NCBI GenBank assembly: GCA_965226805.1
Contig: CBDDDW010000025.1
Coordinates: 102,546 to 166,545, forward strand
Source of the DNA: CBDDDW01 sp965226805
GTDB taxonomy: Bacteria; Chloroflexota; Dehalococcoidia; Lucifugimonadales; JAGWBF01
Length of the DNA stretch: 64,000 nt
Reading direction: 5' to 3'
Shown here: positions 17,285 through 25,331 of the stretch, piece after piece
How the letters are laid out: each line of letters starts with the position of its first letter
How positions within the stretch are numbered: the first letter of the stretch is position 1
Program-made: the position numbers and the translations under genes
The notes under the pieces: generated by a model
Told to the model about the DNA's origin: nothing
The model's input: the letters and a program-made list of their open reading frames with translations, nothing else
Databases searched by the model: none

Positions 17285-17995
17285 GTGATTACAGCCGTGA
17301 TCTTCGATATGTACGAGACCTTGGCCAGGAATACGAGGGACTTCTGGCTGGAAACGTTCAAGAACATATGCCGGGCCCAGGGTCTTGACGTGGATTACCG
17401 GCTCCTGTTTCAGGAGTGGAAAGCACTGGAAATGGTGTTTAGAAAAGAACGCATGAATCTGGAGGCGCCGGAGCAGAGTCCGCCTTTCAAGACCTACAAA
17501 GAGGCCTGGCGCGACTGCTTCGTCCAAGCATTCGACAAACTGGGATTGAAGGGGGATGCTGCTGTGGCGGCCGGGGATGCCGTCCGCGACCTGGGACAAA
17601 GAGAGCCTTATCCGGATGCAGCAGAAGCCCTTCCGGTGATCCAGGCCGGCTGGAGGACTGGAGTGCTGTCCAATGCAGATAACGGCTTCCTTTTTCCCCT
17701 GCTCGAAAACCTGGGGTGGCAATTTGAAACAGTGCTCTCTTCCGAGCAAGCAAGAGCGTACAAGCCCCTGCCTGCACCCTTTCTCCAGGTCCTAGAGAAG
17801 CTGGGGGTGGAACCGGGCGAGGTTGTATACGTGGGGGACTCGCTGTACGATGACATATTGGGGGCAAAGGGAGTGGGCATGAGGGCCGCATGGGTTAACC
17901 GGTACGGCGCTGAACGGAGCTCGAAGTATCCGAGGCCGGACTTCGAGATCCGAAGTCTGACTGAGCTGCCGGAGATGCTCGAGCCGGTGCGGTGA
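17285..17995 (+). CDS. HAD-family hydrolase between hisF and hisIE
   Basis: 236-residue HAD protein from GTG. Motif I is IFDMYETLARN: nucleophile Asp, but Tyr where phosphatases normally have the +2 Asp, as in L-2-haloacid dehalogenases. Motif II Ser is in VLSNADNGF, motif III Lys in RAYKPLP, motif IV in VYVGDSLYDDILGAKGVGM. A helical cap lies between residues 15 and 100. Its place in the his cluster invites the idea of a histidinol phosphatase, but the missing +2 Asp argues against an ordinary phosphatase. Function open. Confidence 0.85.
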   Translation: MITAVIFDMYETLARNTRDFWLETFKNICRAQGLDVDYRLLFQEWKALEMVFRKERMNLEAPEQSPPFKTYKEAWRDCFVQAFDKLGLKGDAAVAAGDAVRDLGQREPYPDAAEALPVIQAGWRTGVLSNADNGFLFPLLENLGWQFETVLSSEQARAYKPLPAPFLQVLEKLGVEPGEVVYVGDSLYDDILGAKGVGMRAAWVNRYGAERSSKYPRPDFEIRSLTELPEMLEPVR

Positions 17996-18023
17996 CCCTG
18001 TCCCCTGAGCAAGGAGGCGGATC

Positions 18024-18644
18024 ATGGAAGTAAAGCTTAACGACCAGGGCCTTGTGCCGGCCATAGCCCAGGACATCAACACCGGCCAGGTTCTCATGCT
18101 CGGGTACATGAACCCGGGCTCGTTAAAGCGCACCGTGGAGGGGGACCAGGTCTGGTTCTACAGCCGCAGCCGCGAGGACCTCTGGCATAAAGGGGAGGTC
18201 TCGGGCAATTACCTGAACCTGAAGGAAGCCTACGTCGATTGTGACGGGGATACCTTGCTCCTCCGGGTTGAACCCGACGGGCCAACGTGCCACACCGGCA
18301 ACGTCTCCTGCTTCTTTACTCGGCTGGACGGGCTGCCCGACTCTTACCAGCATTCGGACCCTGGATCGGGGATTCTGGAAGAGCTTTTCGCGGTAATCCA
18401 GGAACGTAAGCGGGACATGCCTCAGGGGAGCTACACGGCCAAGCTCCTCCAGGACGGGATAGGCCGCATCGCCCAGAAGGTGATCGAGGAAGCGGGAGAG
18501 AGCGCCCTCGCGGCGGCCCAGGGCCAGAAAGATGACTTGCCCGGCGAGGTGGCAGATCTCCTATACCACGTCCTGGTACTGCTGGCTGCATCGGATACGA
18601 CGCCTAGCAAGGTTTGGCAGGAGCTTCGAGAGAGGCGTGGCTAG
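18024..18644 (+). CDS. hisIE: Bifunctional phosphoribosyl-AMP cyclohydrolase / phosphoribosyl-ATP pyrophosphatase
   Basis: Carries out steps 2 and 3 of histidine synthesis. 206 residues. HisI domain, about 1-105: LVPAIAQDINTGQVLMLGYM, WFYSRSREDLWHKGEVSGN, the VDCDGDTLL Asp/Cys site and GPTCHTGNVSCF zinc ligands. HisE domain, about 115-206: LEELFAVIQERK, then GSYTAKLLQDG, KVIEEAGESALAA and ADLLYHVLVLLA. It is the last his gene in the run, 28 bp after the HAD gene. Confidence 0.96.
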   Translation: MEVKLNDQGLVPAIAQDINTGQVLMLGYMNPGSLKRTVEGDQVWFYSRSREDLWHKGEVSGNYLNLKEAYVDCDGDTLLLRVEPDGPTCHTGNVSCFFTRLDGLPDSYQHSDPGSGILEELFAVIQERKRDMPQGSYTAKLLQDGIGRIAQKVIEEAGESALAAAQGQKDDLPGEVADLLYHVLVLLAASDTTPSKVWQELRERRG

Positions 18645-18702
18645 TACTACGTGAGCGGGACTTCATCCGCGAGTCCGGGTGGCGTTCATTCCTTGACACC
18701 TT

Positions 18703-18766
18703 AGATTCTTCGCTTCTCTCAGAATGACATTGTCGGTAGACATTATCAGATTGACATTAACTGGGT
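18703..18766. repeat. Partial MITE-like element (right arm)
   Basis: AGATTCTTCGCTTCTCTCAG followed by AATGACAT, then a region ending TTAACTGGGT. It matches the right half of the 146-bp elements at 38878 and 53447, with about ten extra bases inside. The left arm is absent. Confidence 0.65.
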
Positions 18767-18871
18767 AGCAGCTTGAGCCGGGTCGCCCCCGCGGCGGTTA
18801 GAAGCCATCACCAATCTTTCTTGCTCCGGCCGAACGAAGTCTAGCTGTCGAGCGAGGGAAGGGAGTACCAA

Positions 18872-19327
18872 ATGCCTCAAAACCACGAGAGTTACATGAG
18901 AATGGCGCTGGAGGAAGCCGCCAAGGCGGGAGCCGAAGGAAACGCCGCGGTGGGTTCAGTAATCGTGAAGGACGGCTCGGTAGTCGCTAGGGGCAGGAAT
19001 CTGGTCAACACCACCCTGGACGTAACGGCCCACGCGGAAACGGTGGCGTTGCGAGAAGCGGGAAAGGCGCTGGGACAAGTGGACATGTCGGGGTGTACCC
19101 TCTATACGACCTTCGAGCCATGCCCCATGTGCTGCGGCGCCCTCATGGTCGCAGGGATTAATACCCTCGTCATGGGCGCCCGGCACTATCCCACCATTAC
19201 CAGGTGGGGGTCCTACACGGTCGAGACCTTCATCGACTTCACCCGCTGGGGCGCCGGATTGGAGGTCGTCACGGGGGTTCTTCCGCAAGAGGGCCGGGAC
19301 GTGAGACATGAATACGAGGGACTCTAG
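18872..19327 (+). CDS. Nucleoside/tRNA deaminase family (CDA fold)
   Basis: 151-residue zinc-dependent deaminase. Active-site motif HAETVAL (His ligand and proton-shuttle Glu) at about residue 52 and FEPCPMCCGALM with the two Cys ligands at about residue 83. The N-terminus YMRMALEEAAKAGAEGNAAVGSVIV is shared by TadA and guanine/cytosine deaminases. The C-terminal segment (RWGSYTVETFIDFTRWGAG) lacks the usual TadA arginine-rich helix, so a nucleobase or nucleoside substrate is as likely as tRNA. A GGGAAGGGAG ribosome site precedes ATG 18872. Confidence 0.85.
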   Translation: MPQNHESYMRMALEEAAKAGAEGNAAVGSVIVKDGSVVARGRNLVNTTLDVTAHAETVALREAGKALGQVDMSGCTLYTTFEPCPMCCGALMVAGINTLVMGARHYPTITRWGSYTVETFIDFTRWGAGLEVVTGVLPQEGRDVRHEYEGL

Positions 19328-19496
19328 GCGGGCGAACGGTGAACGGCTGTGCCGTTGACCTCTATCTGTGCTTCATTTAGAATATCCACATTGCGTAGGC
19401 TAAGGTCCGCACAAGCTGATCAGATTCCAAGCTCACTCGGATGAGAGTGGCCGACCGGCATGGCGTCCGGGGACCGCAAAACCTGGAGGGATCGGG

Positions 19497-20912
19497 ATGG
19501 CGTACAAAGATGACATAGCGTTGATGGCCCACCTGATGCGGCGAGCGGGGTTTGGGGCCTCGCCCGTGGAGCTGGAAGAGCGCGTCTCCAGGGGATACGA
19601 TGAGACTCTAGAGGGGCTTCTGAATCCAGAGGAGCGCGGGCTTCCTCCGGCGGACGAGAACCTGCTGTTCAGGCACCTGCCCCACGCCATGATCCCCGGC
19701 GGGACTCCATTCGCCGCGCAGGCCAACCTTGTGTGGCAGATGATCAATACCCAACGCCCATTGGAAGAGAAGATGACCCTCTTCTGGCATCATCTGTTCG
19801 CGACGGGAGAGTCGAAGGTAAACAACTCCAACGATATGCTGACCCAGATCAAGATGTTCCGTCGATACGGCATGGGGAGCTACCGAAGGCTTCTGCTGGA
19901 GGTGGCCATGAACCCTGCAATGATCTACTGGCTGGACAACAACGAAAATCACAAGGACTCCCCCAACGAGAACTGGGGCCGTGAGCTTCTGGAGCTGTTC
20001 TCGATGGGCGTGGGCAACTACACGGAAGACGACGTCTATGAGTGCTCTAGGGCCTTCACCGGCTGGACGATCAGCCGGAAGCTACCACGGTTGCCGTATG
20101 GCTTGTTTCCCTGGGAATTCGAATACGATCCCGACGACCACGACGATACCGAGAAGACTTTCCTGGGCCATCGGGGGCGCTTCAACGGCGAGGACATAAT
20201 CGAGATAATCGTCCGCCAACCGGCCACAACCAGGTTCGTGGCGCGGCACCTATACAACTTCTTCGTGGCGGATGAGGCTCAGGTGCCGGCCTGGCAGGAC
20301 ACACCACCTCGTGACCCCGTGGCGATCAATATCATAGGGGACGCTTTCATCAACTCCGGCTATGACATACGATCCACACTGCGGGTCATCTTCAACTCGG
20401 ATTTCTTCAAGGACGCCCGATTCATGAAGGTGAAGAGTCCGGCTGAGGTGGTCGTCGGGACCATGAACCTGGTGGGGGAGTTCAAGGGACGCCCCAAGCC
20501 GGGGCTCGTGGACCTGGCCCTGGAGCCTACCTACATGGGACAGTCCCTTCTGGACCCACCAAGCGTGGAGGGATGGCACACCGGCGCCGAGTGGATAGAC
20601 AGCGGCGCCCTTGTGAAGCGCATCAACTTCGTCGCGGACCGCGTCTCGGACCTCACCCTGCCTGGCGTTCAGGATATCGTTGGGAGAGTCAGGGAGAAGG
20701 GACGAATCTCGCCCGAGCAGCTTGTGGAAGACTGCCTGGAGCTCCTGGGCTCTGTCGAAGTTAATGCGGAGACCCGTCTGGAGCTCTTGACTCACGCGGA
20801 GGGAGAGGGAGAGGTGGACTGGAGTACAGAGGAGAGATCAGCCGTCTCCGCCAGGAGGGTGGGAGACATGTTGGGGTTGATCGCATCTTCCAGGGAGTAC
20901 CAGTCAGGCTAA
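19497..20912 (+). CDS. DUF1800 domain-containing protein
   Basis: 471 residues. The start, MAHLMRRAGFGASPVELEE, is the hallmark of DUF1800 proteins; MTLFWHHLFATGESKV and NENWGRELLELFSMGVGNYTE are core motifs, as is ECSRAFTGW. Members are widespread in Planctomycetes, Chloroflexota and Proteobacteria, usually beside a DUF1501 gene; here the next gene encodes an NHL-repeat protein instead. No signal peptide is visible. Function unknown. GGAGGG lies 6 bases before ATG 19497. Confidence 0.88.
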   Translation: MAYKDDIALMAHLMRRAGFGASPVELEERVSRGYDETLEGLLNPEERGLPPADENLLFRHLPHAMIPGGTPFAAQANLVWQMINTQRPLEEKMTLFWHHLFATGESKVNNSNDMLTQIKMFRRYGMGSYRRLLLEVAMNPAMIYWLDNNENHKDSPNENWGRELLELFSMGVGNYTEDDVYECSRAFTGWTISRKLPRLPYGLFPWEFEYDPDDHDDTEKTFLGHRGRFNGEDIIEIIVRQPATTRFVARHLYNFFVADEAQVPAWQDTPPRDPVAINIIGDAFINSGYDIRSTLRVIFNSDFFKDARFMKVKSPAEVVVGTMNLVGEFKGRPKPGLVDLALEPTYMGQSLLDPPSVEGWHTGAEWIDSGALVKRINFVADRVSDLTLPGVQDIVGRVREKGRISPEQLVEDCLELLGSVEVNAETRLELLTHAEGEGEVDWSTEERSAVSARRVGDMLGLIASSREYQSG

Positions 20913-20978
20913 CCCGATGCCCCGTGGGCGTCGTTTCCGACCATCCCCTGAGGCAAGTTTTCACTGTAGGGGCCGATC

Positions 20979-21986
20979 ATGCTCACTCGAACTGCCCTAG
21001 GACGCACCTATACATACAGCCACAGTGTGGGCCGGCTTTCGAACGCTGGGCTCGGTTTCAGATTCCCCCGTGACCTCGCTATAGGGCCGGGAGAGACGAT
21101 CTACGTGTTGAGTCGCGGTGACGGGTTTACCCCGGCCTCGCCTCGAGTCACAAAGCTGAACATGGACGAAGAGTTCATCCTGGACTTCGGCTCACTCGGC
21201 GCCGAAGATGGGCAGTTCATCGAAGCCACAGCTCTTGCAGTCGACAAGGTGGAGAACATTTTCGTGGCCGATGAGTGGCTCAACCGAATCTCGATATTCG
21301 ATAAGGACGGCAGTTACCTGCACAAATGGGGAGTCCCCGGAACCGGAGAGGGAGAGATGGAGGGTCCAGGGGGTCTCGCCTTTGACAAGGATGACAACCT
21401 ATGGATCGTTGACACCGGCAACAATCGGATCCAGCAGTTCACCAAGGATGGCGGGTACCTGAGCGGCTGGGGCAGGGGGGGCACCGGAGAGGGAGAGTTC
21501 GACATGCCCTGGGGAATCGCCATCGACCATCTGGGGGACATCTACGTCGCAGATTGGCAGAACCGCCGGGTGCAGAAATTCGATCCGAGCGGGCGATACC
21601 TGATGAGCTTCGGGGCGCCTGGCAGCGGCGAGGGCGAGCTGGACCGGCCAACTGGCGTCGCGATTGACGAAGAAGGGGATGTCTACGTCTCCGACTGGAG
21701 CAGAAGCGTGGTTCACGCCTATCAGAGCGACGGCGGATACATCACTACGTTCGTAGGTGACGCCCAAAATCTTACCAAGTGGGCCCAACAGTTCGTTGAC
21801 TCAAGCCCCGACACTCAAAAGGCACGCCGCCACGCCAAGGACCTCGAGTCAGAGTGGCGCCTTTACTACCCTGTGGCGATAGCCGTCGACGATAAGCGTC
21901 GCATCATAATCGTGGACGAGCAGCGCCACCGCCTGCAACTTTACATAAAGGAATTGGATTACGTAGAACCCCAGTTCAACCTGTAG
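20979..21986 (+). CDS. NHL-repeat beta-propeller protein
   Basis: 335 residues built from about five or six NHL repeats with the recurring pattern (P)xGxAxDxxxxxYVADxxNxRxxxF: for example LAVDKVENIFVADEWLNRI, LAFDKDDNLWIVDTGNNRI, IAIDHLGDIYVADWQNRRV and VAIDEEGDVYVSDWSRSVV. Inter-repeat loops share GTGEGE. A last repeat after residue 280 (VAIAVDDKRRIIIVDEQRH) closes the propeller. No signal peptide is visible, so it may be cytoplasmic or exported by another route. Probably a binding scaffold, or a lyase of the peptidyl-hydroxyglycine type; substrate unknown. Confidence 0.88.
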   Translation: MLTRTALGRTYTYSHSVGRLSNAGLGFRFPRDLAIGPGETIYVLSRGDGFTPASPRVTKLNMDEEFILDFGSLGAEDGQFIEATALAVDKVENIFVADEWLNRISIFDKDGSYLHKWGVPGTGEGEMEGPGGLAFDKDDNLWIVDTGNNRIQQFTKDGGYLSGWGRGGTGEGEFDMPWGIAIDHLGDIYVADWQNRRVQKFDPSGRYLMSFGAPGSGEGELDRPTGVAIDEEGDVYVSDWSRSVVHAYQSDGGYITTFVGDAQNLTKWAQQFVDSSPDTQKARRHAKDLESEWRLYYPVAIAVDDKRRIIIVDEQRHRLQLYIKELDYVEPQFNL

Positions 21987-22042
21987 AGGCGGACGGGGGC
22001 GACCCAGAAGCCCGGGGAGCCCTTGTTCTGGTAACCCGACCT

Positions 22043-23179
22043 CTAGCCCGAGAGCTGGAAGACCTTTCCTTCAGTCCTGATGGATGGAGCGATTACCAAC
22101 TCCGCCTTGTGGAAGTCTCGTATAGTGAAGGCGCCGCACATGCCCATAGCGACCTTCAAGGCGCCTACGAGATTCTGCGTGCCGTCGGTCTTCGTGGTGG
22201 GTCCGAACAATATATTGGCCAGGGGGCCTTTGGTGCCCGCCTTGATCCTGGTTCCCCTAGGGAGCTCGGGATGCGGGTTCGCCATGCCCCAGTTGAACCC
22301 CCTGCCTGGAGCTTCCGCCGCCTGAGCGAAGGGCGTGCCCAGCATCACCGCGTCGGCGCCGCAAGCGAGGGACTTGCAGAGGTCGCCGCCGGTCCTGATC
22401 CCCCCATCGGTGATTACCCCGACGTATCTGCCCGTGCGACGGTAATACTCTTCTCTTGCCGATGCACACTCCATAGTCGCGCTGACTTGAGGGACGCCGA
22501 CTCCTACGACTTCTCTAGTGGTGCAAGCGGCCCCGGGACCCACCCCCACCAATATCGCGTCGATCCCAGTCTCCATAAGCTCCAGGGCAGTGCTGTAGGT
22601 CACGCAGTTGCCCACCACCACTGGCACCTTTAGCATGTGGGTTAGCTCTGAAAAGATGAGGCCCTTATAGCTCGTCGACATATGCCTGGCAGTGGTCACC
22701 GTGGATTGCACGACGACGATGTCCGCTCCGGCTTCAACCGCAATAGGAGAGAAGCGTTTCGTGTTTTGGGGCGTGATGGAAACGGCGCAGATTGCGCCGT
22801 CCTTCTTGATCTGCCGGACGCATCTCCCTATCAACTCTTCCTTGATGGGTTCCGAGTACACGCGCTGGAGCGAGGCCGTGACCTCCTCCTGAGGCGCCGC
22901 GATTATCTCTTCAAGCACGGCGTAGGGGTCGTCGTAGCGGGTGTACAGTCCTTCCAGGTTGAGCACTCCCAGCCCGCCCGCCTGGTGGATGAGCGTCGCA
23001 AAGTGGGGCGACGCCACGGCGTCCATGGCCGAGGCCAGGATCGGAATATCAAATACGTGGTCTCCGATGGTGAAGTCGCAGCGGGCCATTGAGGGATTAA
23101 TGGTGACTTCACCGGGAACGATGGCCACCTCATCAAAACCATATGCGCGGCGGAGTTCCTTGAACATGGGAGCGCCCAT
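22043..23179 (-). CDS. GuaB3-like IMP dehydrogenase-family protein
   Basis: 378-residue TIM-barrel protein of the IMPDH/GMP reductase family without CBS domains. DIPILASAMDAVASPHFA, GVGPGAACTTREVVGVGVPQ (catalytic Cys loop) and ITDGGIRTGGDLCKSLACGADAVMLG are IMPDH motifs. The final third (FGPTTKTDGTQNLVGALK...) and the length are more like the GuaB3 group than canonical GuaB. GAGGTGA lies 7 bases before ATG 23179, which fixes the start; the frame continues to 23305 without conservation. Likely redox reaction on purine nucleotides. Confidence 0.88.
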   Translation of the reverse strand: MGAPMFKELRRAYGFDEVAIVPGEVTINPSMARCDFTIGDHVFDIPILASAMDAVASPHFATLIHQAGGLGVLNLEGLYTRYDDPYAVLEEIIAAPQEEVTASLQRVYSEPIKEELIGRCVRQIKKDGAICAVSITPQNTKRFSPIAVEAGADIVVVQSTVTTARHMSTSYKGLIFSELTHMLKVPVVVGNCVTYSTALELMETGIDAILVGVGPGAACTTREVVGVGVPQVSATMECASAREEYYRRTGRYVGVITDGGIRTGGDLCKSLACGADAVMLGTPFAQAAEAPGRGFNWGMANPHPELPRGTRIKAGTKGPLANILFGPTTKTDGTQNLVGALKVAMGMCGAFTIRDFHKAELVIAPSIRTEGKVFQLSG

Positions 23180-23276
23180 CGACGAATCACCTCTCACCCA
23201 AGGTTTAATGTGCGGCCGAGACCGGAATCCAACAGGCCTAATGGGGAGGACCATCCTGGAGAAATGGGTAGCCAAG

Positions 23277-23305
23277 AATTTAACAGAGACCGATGGCAAA
23301 GTCAA
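23277..23305 (-). promoter_or_regulatory. Sigma-70 promoter for the GuaB3-like gene
   Basis: Minus strand: TTGACT (23305-23300), 17-bp spacer, TAAATT (23282-23277). About 100 bp upstream of ATG 23179. Confidence 0.5.
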
Positions 23306-23648
23306 TAAGCGCGTTTAAGCCGGCGCCAAATCGACGGCGGACTAGGGCAGATAGATGTCGATGCCCGGAAGCGCGCCGGCGATAGAAAACCATAGGGCGC
23401 GTCTCGATGGGAGCGGCGAAAGTTGATGCCCCTTCAGGGTTGTTAGATGCTCCTCCTTAGAGTTCAGATGCCCTTTCCTCTAGAGTCCAGATGCCTTAAA
23501 TGGATTCCTCCAGTTGTCACGGGGTCATGCCTGAAGTAGAATATGGACGGCAAATCGCCCGAGCCCACTTGCGGTCTGTTGGGCCGCTTGGCGGTGTGAC
23601 GGCAGGCTGGTTTCTAGCACTCATCCTTTGGACACGTAAGGAGGCGTC
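23306..23648. other. Divergent intergenic region with a short degenerate tandem repeat
   Basis: No gene found. At 23445-23495 there are two and a third copies of a 21-23 bp unit beginning AGATGC and containing TAGAGT. An AAGGAGG ribosome site ends just before ATG 23649. Otherwise nothing is recognised. Confidence 0.45.
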
Positions 23649-24263
23649 ATGATTTATGAGATGAGGACTTATATGCTCAAGCCCGGAACCGTGCCCGAGT
23701 TTGAGAAGAGGATCGGCGAGGCGTTGCCCGATCGGCAGCAGTACTCCAAGATGGCCGCCCTCTGGCACACCGACATTGGGCCCCTTAATCAGGTGATCCA
23801 TGTCTGGCCCTATGAGGACATGGGGGACCGCGCCAGGGTACGGGCGGAGGCATCCAAAGGGGGCAAGTGGCCCCCGAAGCTGAATGACATCATCCTGTCC
23901 ATGGAATCGGAAATCATGCTTCCGGCGCCGTTCATGCGTCCCATGGAGCCCCAGACCCTGGGCCCTCTGTACGAGCTCCGTATCTACACGTACAAGGTGG
24001 GCTCGATTCCCGAGGTCATCAAGATATGGGCAGATGCTGTCCCGCATCGCGAGAAGTACTCTCCCCTCGCCGCCTGCTGGTATAGCGACCTGGGAGCTCT
24101 GAACAAGTGGTACCACCTGTGGCCCTATAAGGACATGGCGGAGAGGGACCGGGTACGGACCGAGGCCAGGAAGGACCCCCACTGGCCACCACTGACTTTT
24201 GAATATATGGTGAGCCAAGAAAACAAGCTCCTGATGCCGGCGGAGTGTTCGCCCATGCAATAG
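23649..24263 (+). CDS. NIPSNAP-family protein with two domains
   Basis: 204 residues made of two NIPSNAP (ferredoxin-like, dimeric alpha-beta barrel) domains. The first starts MIYEMRTYMLKPGTVPEFEK, the second about residue 106, LYELRIYTYKVGSIPEVIK. Each has an (I/Y)H(V/L)WPY motif (VIHVWPYEDM; WYHLWPYKDM). The halves are clearly related, so it arose by duplication. Function of bacterial NIPSNAP proteins is mostly unknown; they often sit with oxidoreductases, as with the LLM gene downstream. AAGGAGG lies upstream. Confidence 0.9.
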   Translation: MIYEMRTYMLKPGTVPEFEKRIGEALPDRQQYSKMAALWHTDIGPLNQVIHVWPYEDMGDRARVRAEASKGGKWPPKLNDIILSMESEIMLPAPFMRPMEPQTLGPLYELRIYTYKVGSIPEVIKIWADAVPHREKYSPLAACWYSDLGALNKWYHLWPYKDMAERDRVRTEARKDPHWPPLTFEYMVSQENKLLMPAECSPMQ

Positions 24264-24332
24264 AGGGTAGGGACCGAGTGGAGCCCTTGGACACGATGGG
24301 AGGCTGATCAACGTATCGAAGGATGGATGTCG

Positions 24333-24353
24333 GGGCGACGCATGCGTCGTCCC
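24333..24353. repeat. Dispersed palindrome family, copy 2
   Basis: GGGCGACGCATGCGTCGTCCC: same palindrome as 6295-6314 with one C-to-T change in the right arm. Located between the NIPSNAP gene and the LLM pseudogene. Confidence 0.7.
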
Positions 24354-24398
24354 TGCAGGATTGATCTCCACCGGCCCGCGGTATCATGGGAGGCGACT

Positions 24399-25255
24399 TT
24401 GAAAATCGGCGTTTCGGTGCCGACCCTAGTGGGCGGCAACCCCGTGGATGTGACCCTGCTAGCCCAGAAGGCCGAAGATCTTGGGTTCGAGTCCTTCTGG
24501 GTGCCCGAGCACCCCATCATGCCGGTGCGCACGCTCTCTCGCCGCCCGGGGCCCGACGACACCATTCCTCATACGTACAGTTACATGGTGGACCCGTTTG
24601 TCGCCCTGGCACGGGTTTCGGCCGTGACGACGACTCTGAAACTTGGCACCGCCGTCTGCCTCGTCCCCGAGCGAAATCCCCTTCTTCTGGCCAAGGTGAT
24701 CGCCACCCTGGACCACTACTCGGGCGGCAGATTCCTCTTCGGCATTGGGGCCGGCTGGCTAAGGGAGGAGACGGAGATCATGGGGGGCAACTTCACTCAT
24801 CGGTGGAGCCAGACCCGCGAGGCCGTCTTGGCCATGAAAGAGCTCTGGGGCAGGGATGAAGCCGAGTATCATGGGAGGTACTACGACTTTCCTCCAGTGC
24901 GGTGCTTCCCCAAGCCGGTCCAAAACCCTCATCCCCTCATCCCCCCGTGCTCTTGGGCGGAACGGCAAAAAACGTGCTGCAACGGGTGGTGGCATGGGGA
25001 GATGGTTGGCTACCCAACTGGATCACTCCCGACGAGATCAGGGAAAGTAGGGCAAGACTGGATGATCTAGCTGCCGAGGCGGGACGAGACTCCAGCTCTA
25101 TCGAAATTACGGCGTATGGACAGCTGCCCGATCTGGCACTGATCGATTCCTTCGGCGAGGCCGGGGCGGGGCGTGTGACGGTCAGGATTCAAGGCACGTC
25201 CACTCAAGAGGCCGTCGCCAGCCTGGAAAGCCTGGCCCGCAAAGTCCTCGGATAG
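24399..25255 (+). pseudogene. LLM-class (luciferase-like) oxidoreductase, frameshifted by an 8-bp duplication
   Basis: Flavin/F420-dependent oxidoreductase of the luciferase-like monooxygenase fold. Frame 1 from TTG 24399 (GGGAGG five bases upstream): KIGVSVPTLVGGNPVDVTLL, ESFWVPEHP, TLDHYSGGRFLFGIGAGWLREE, FPKPVQNPHP. The frame is lost near 24930 and the match resumes in another frame with PPVLLGGTAKNVLQRVVAWG through the stop at 25255. The bases at 24928-24943 are CTCATCCC twice in a row; removing one copy restores a continuous NPHPPVLLGG. The gene is therefore broken by an 8-bp tandem duplication, unless this is an assembly error. The C-terminal region is also short for the family. Confidence 0.85.
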
Positions 25256-25266
25256 ATCGCCCATAT

Positions 25267-25294
25267 GAAGGGGCGACGCATACGTCGCCCCTTC
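25267..25294. repeat. Dispersed palindrome family, copy 3
   Basis: Left arm GAAGGGGCGACGCA, right arm TACGTCGCCCCTTC: 28 bp, one central mismatch. It lies between convergent genes (LLM pseudogene and MmgE/PrpD) and could act as a hairpin terminator in both directions. Confidence 0.72.
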
Positions 25295-25331
25295 GTGGTG
25301 GATTTCCGACCACAACTAATGTGAGCCGCTT

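Noticed and set aside
16336..18644. Possible ergothioneine or histidine-derivative cluster because of the embedded methyltransferase
   Set aside because: No EgtB-like or sulfoxide-synthase gene is present, and the methyltransferase lacks EgtD features.
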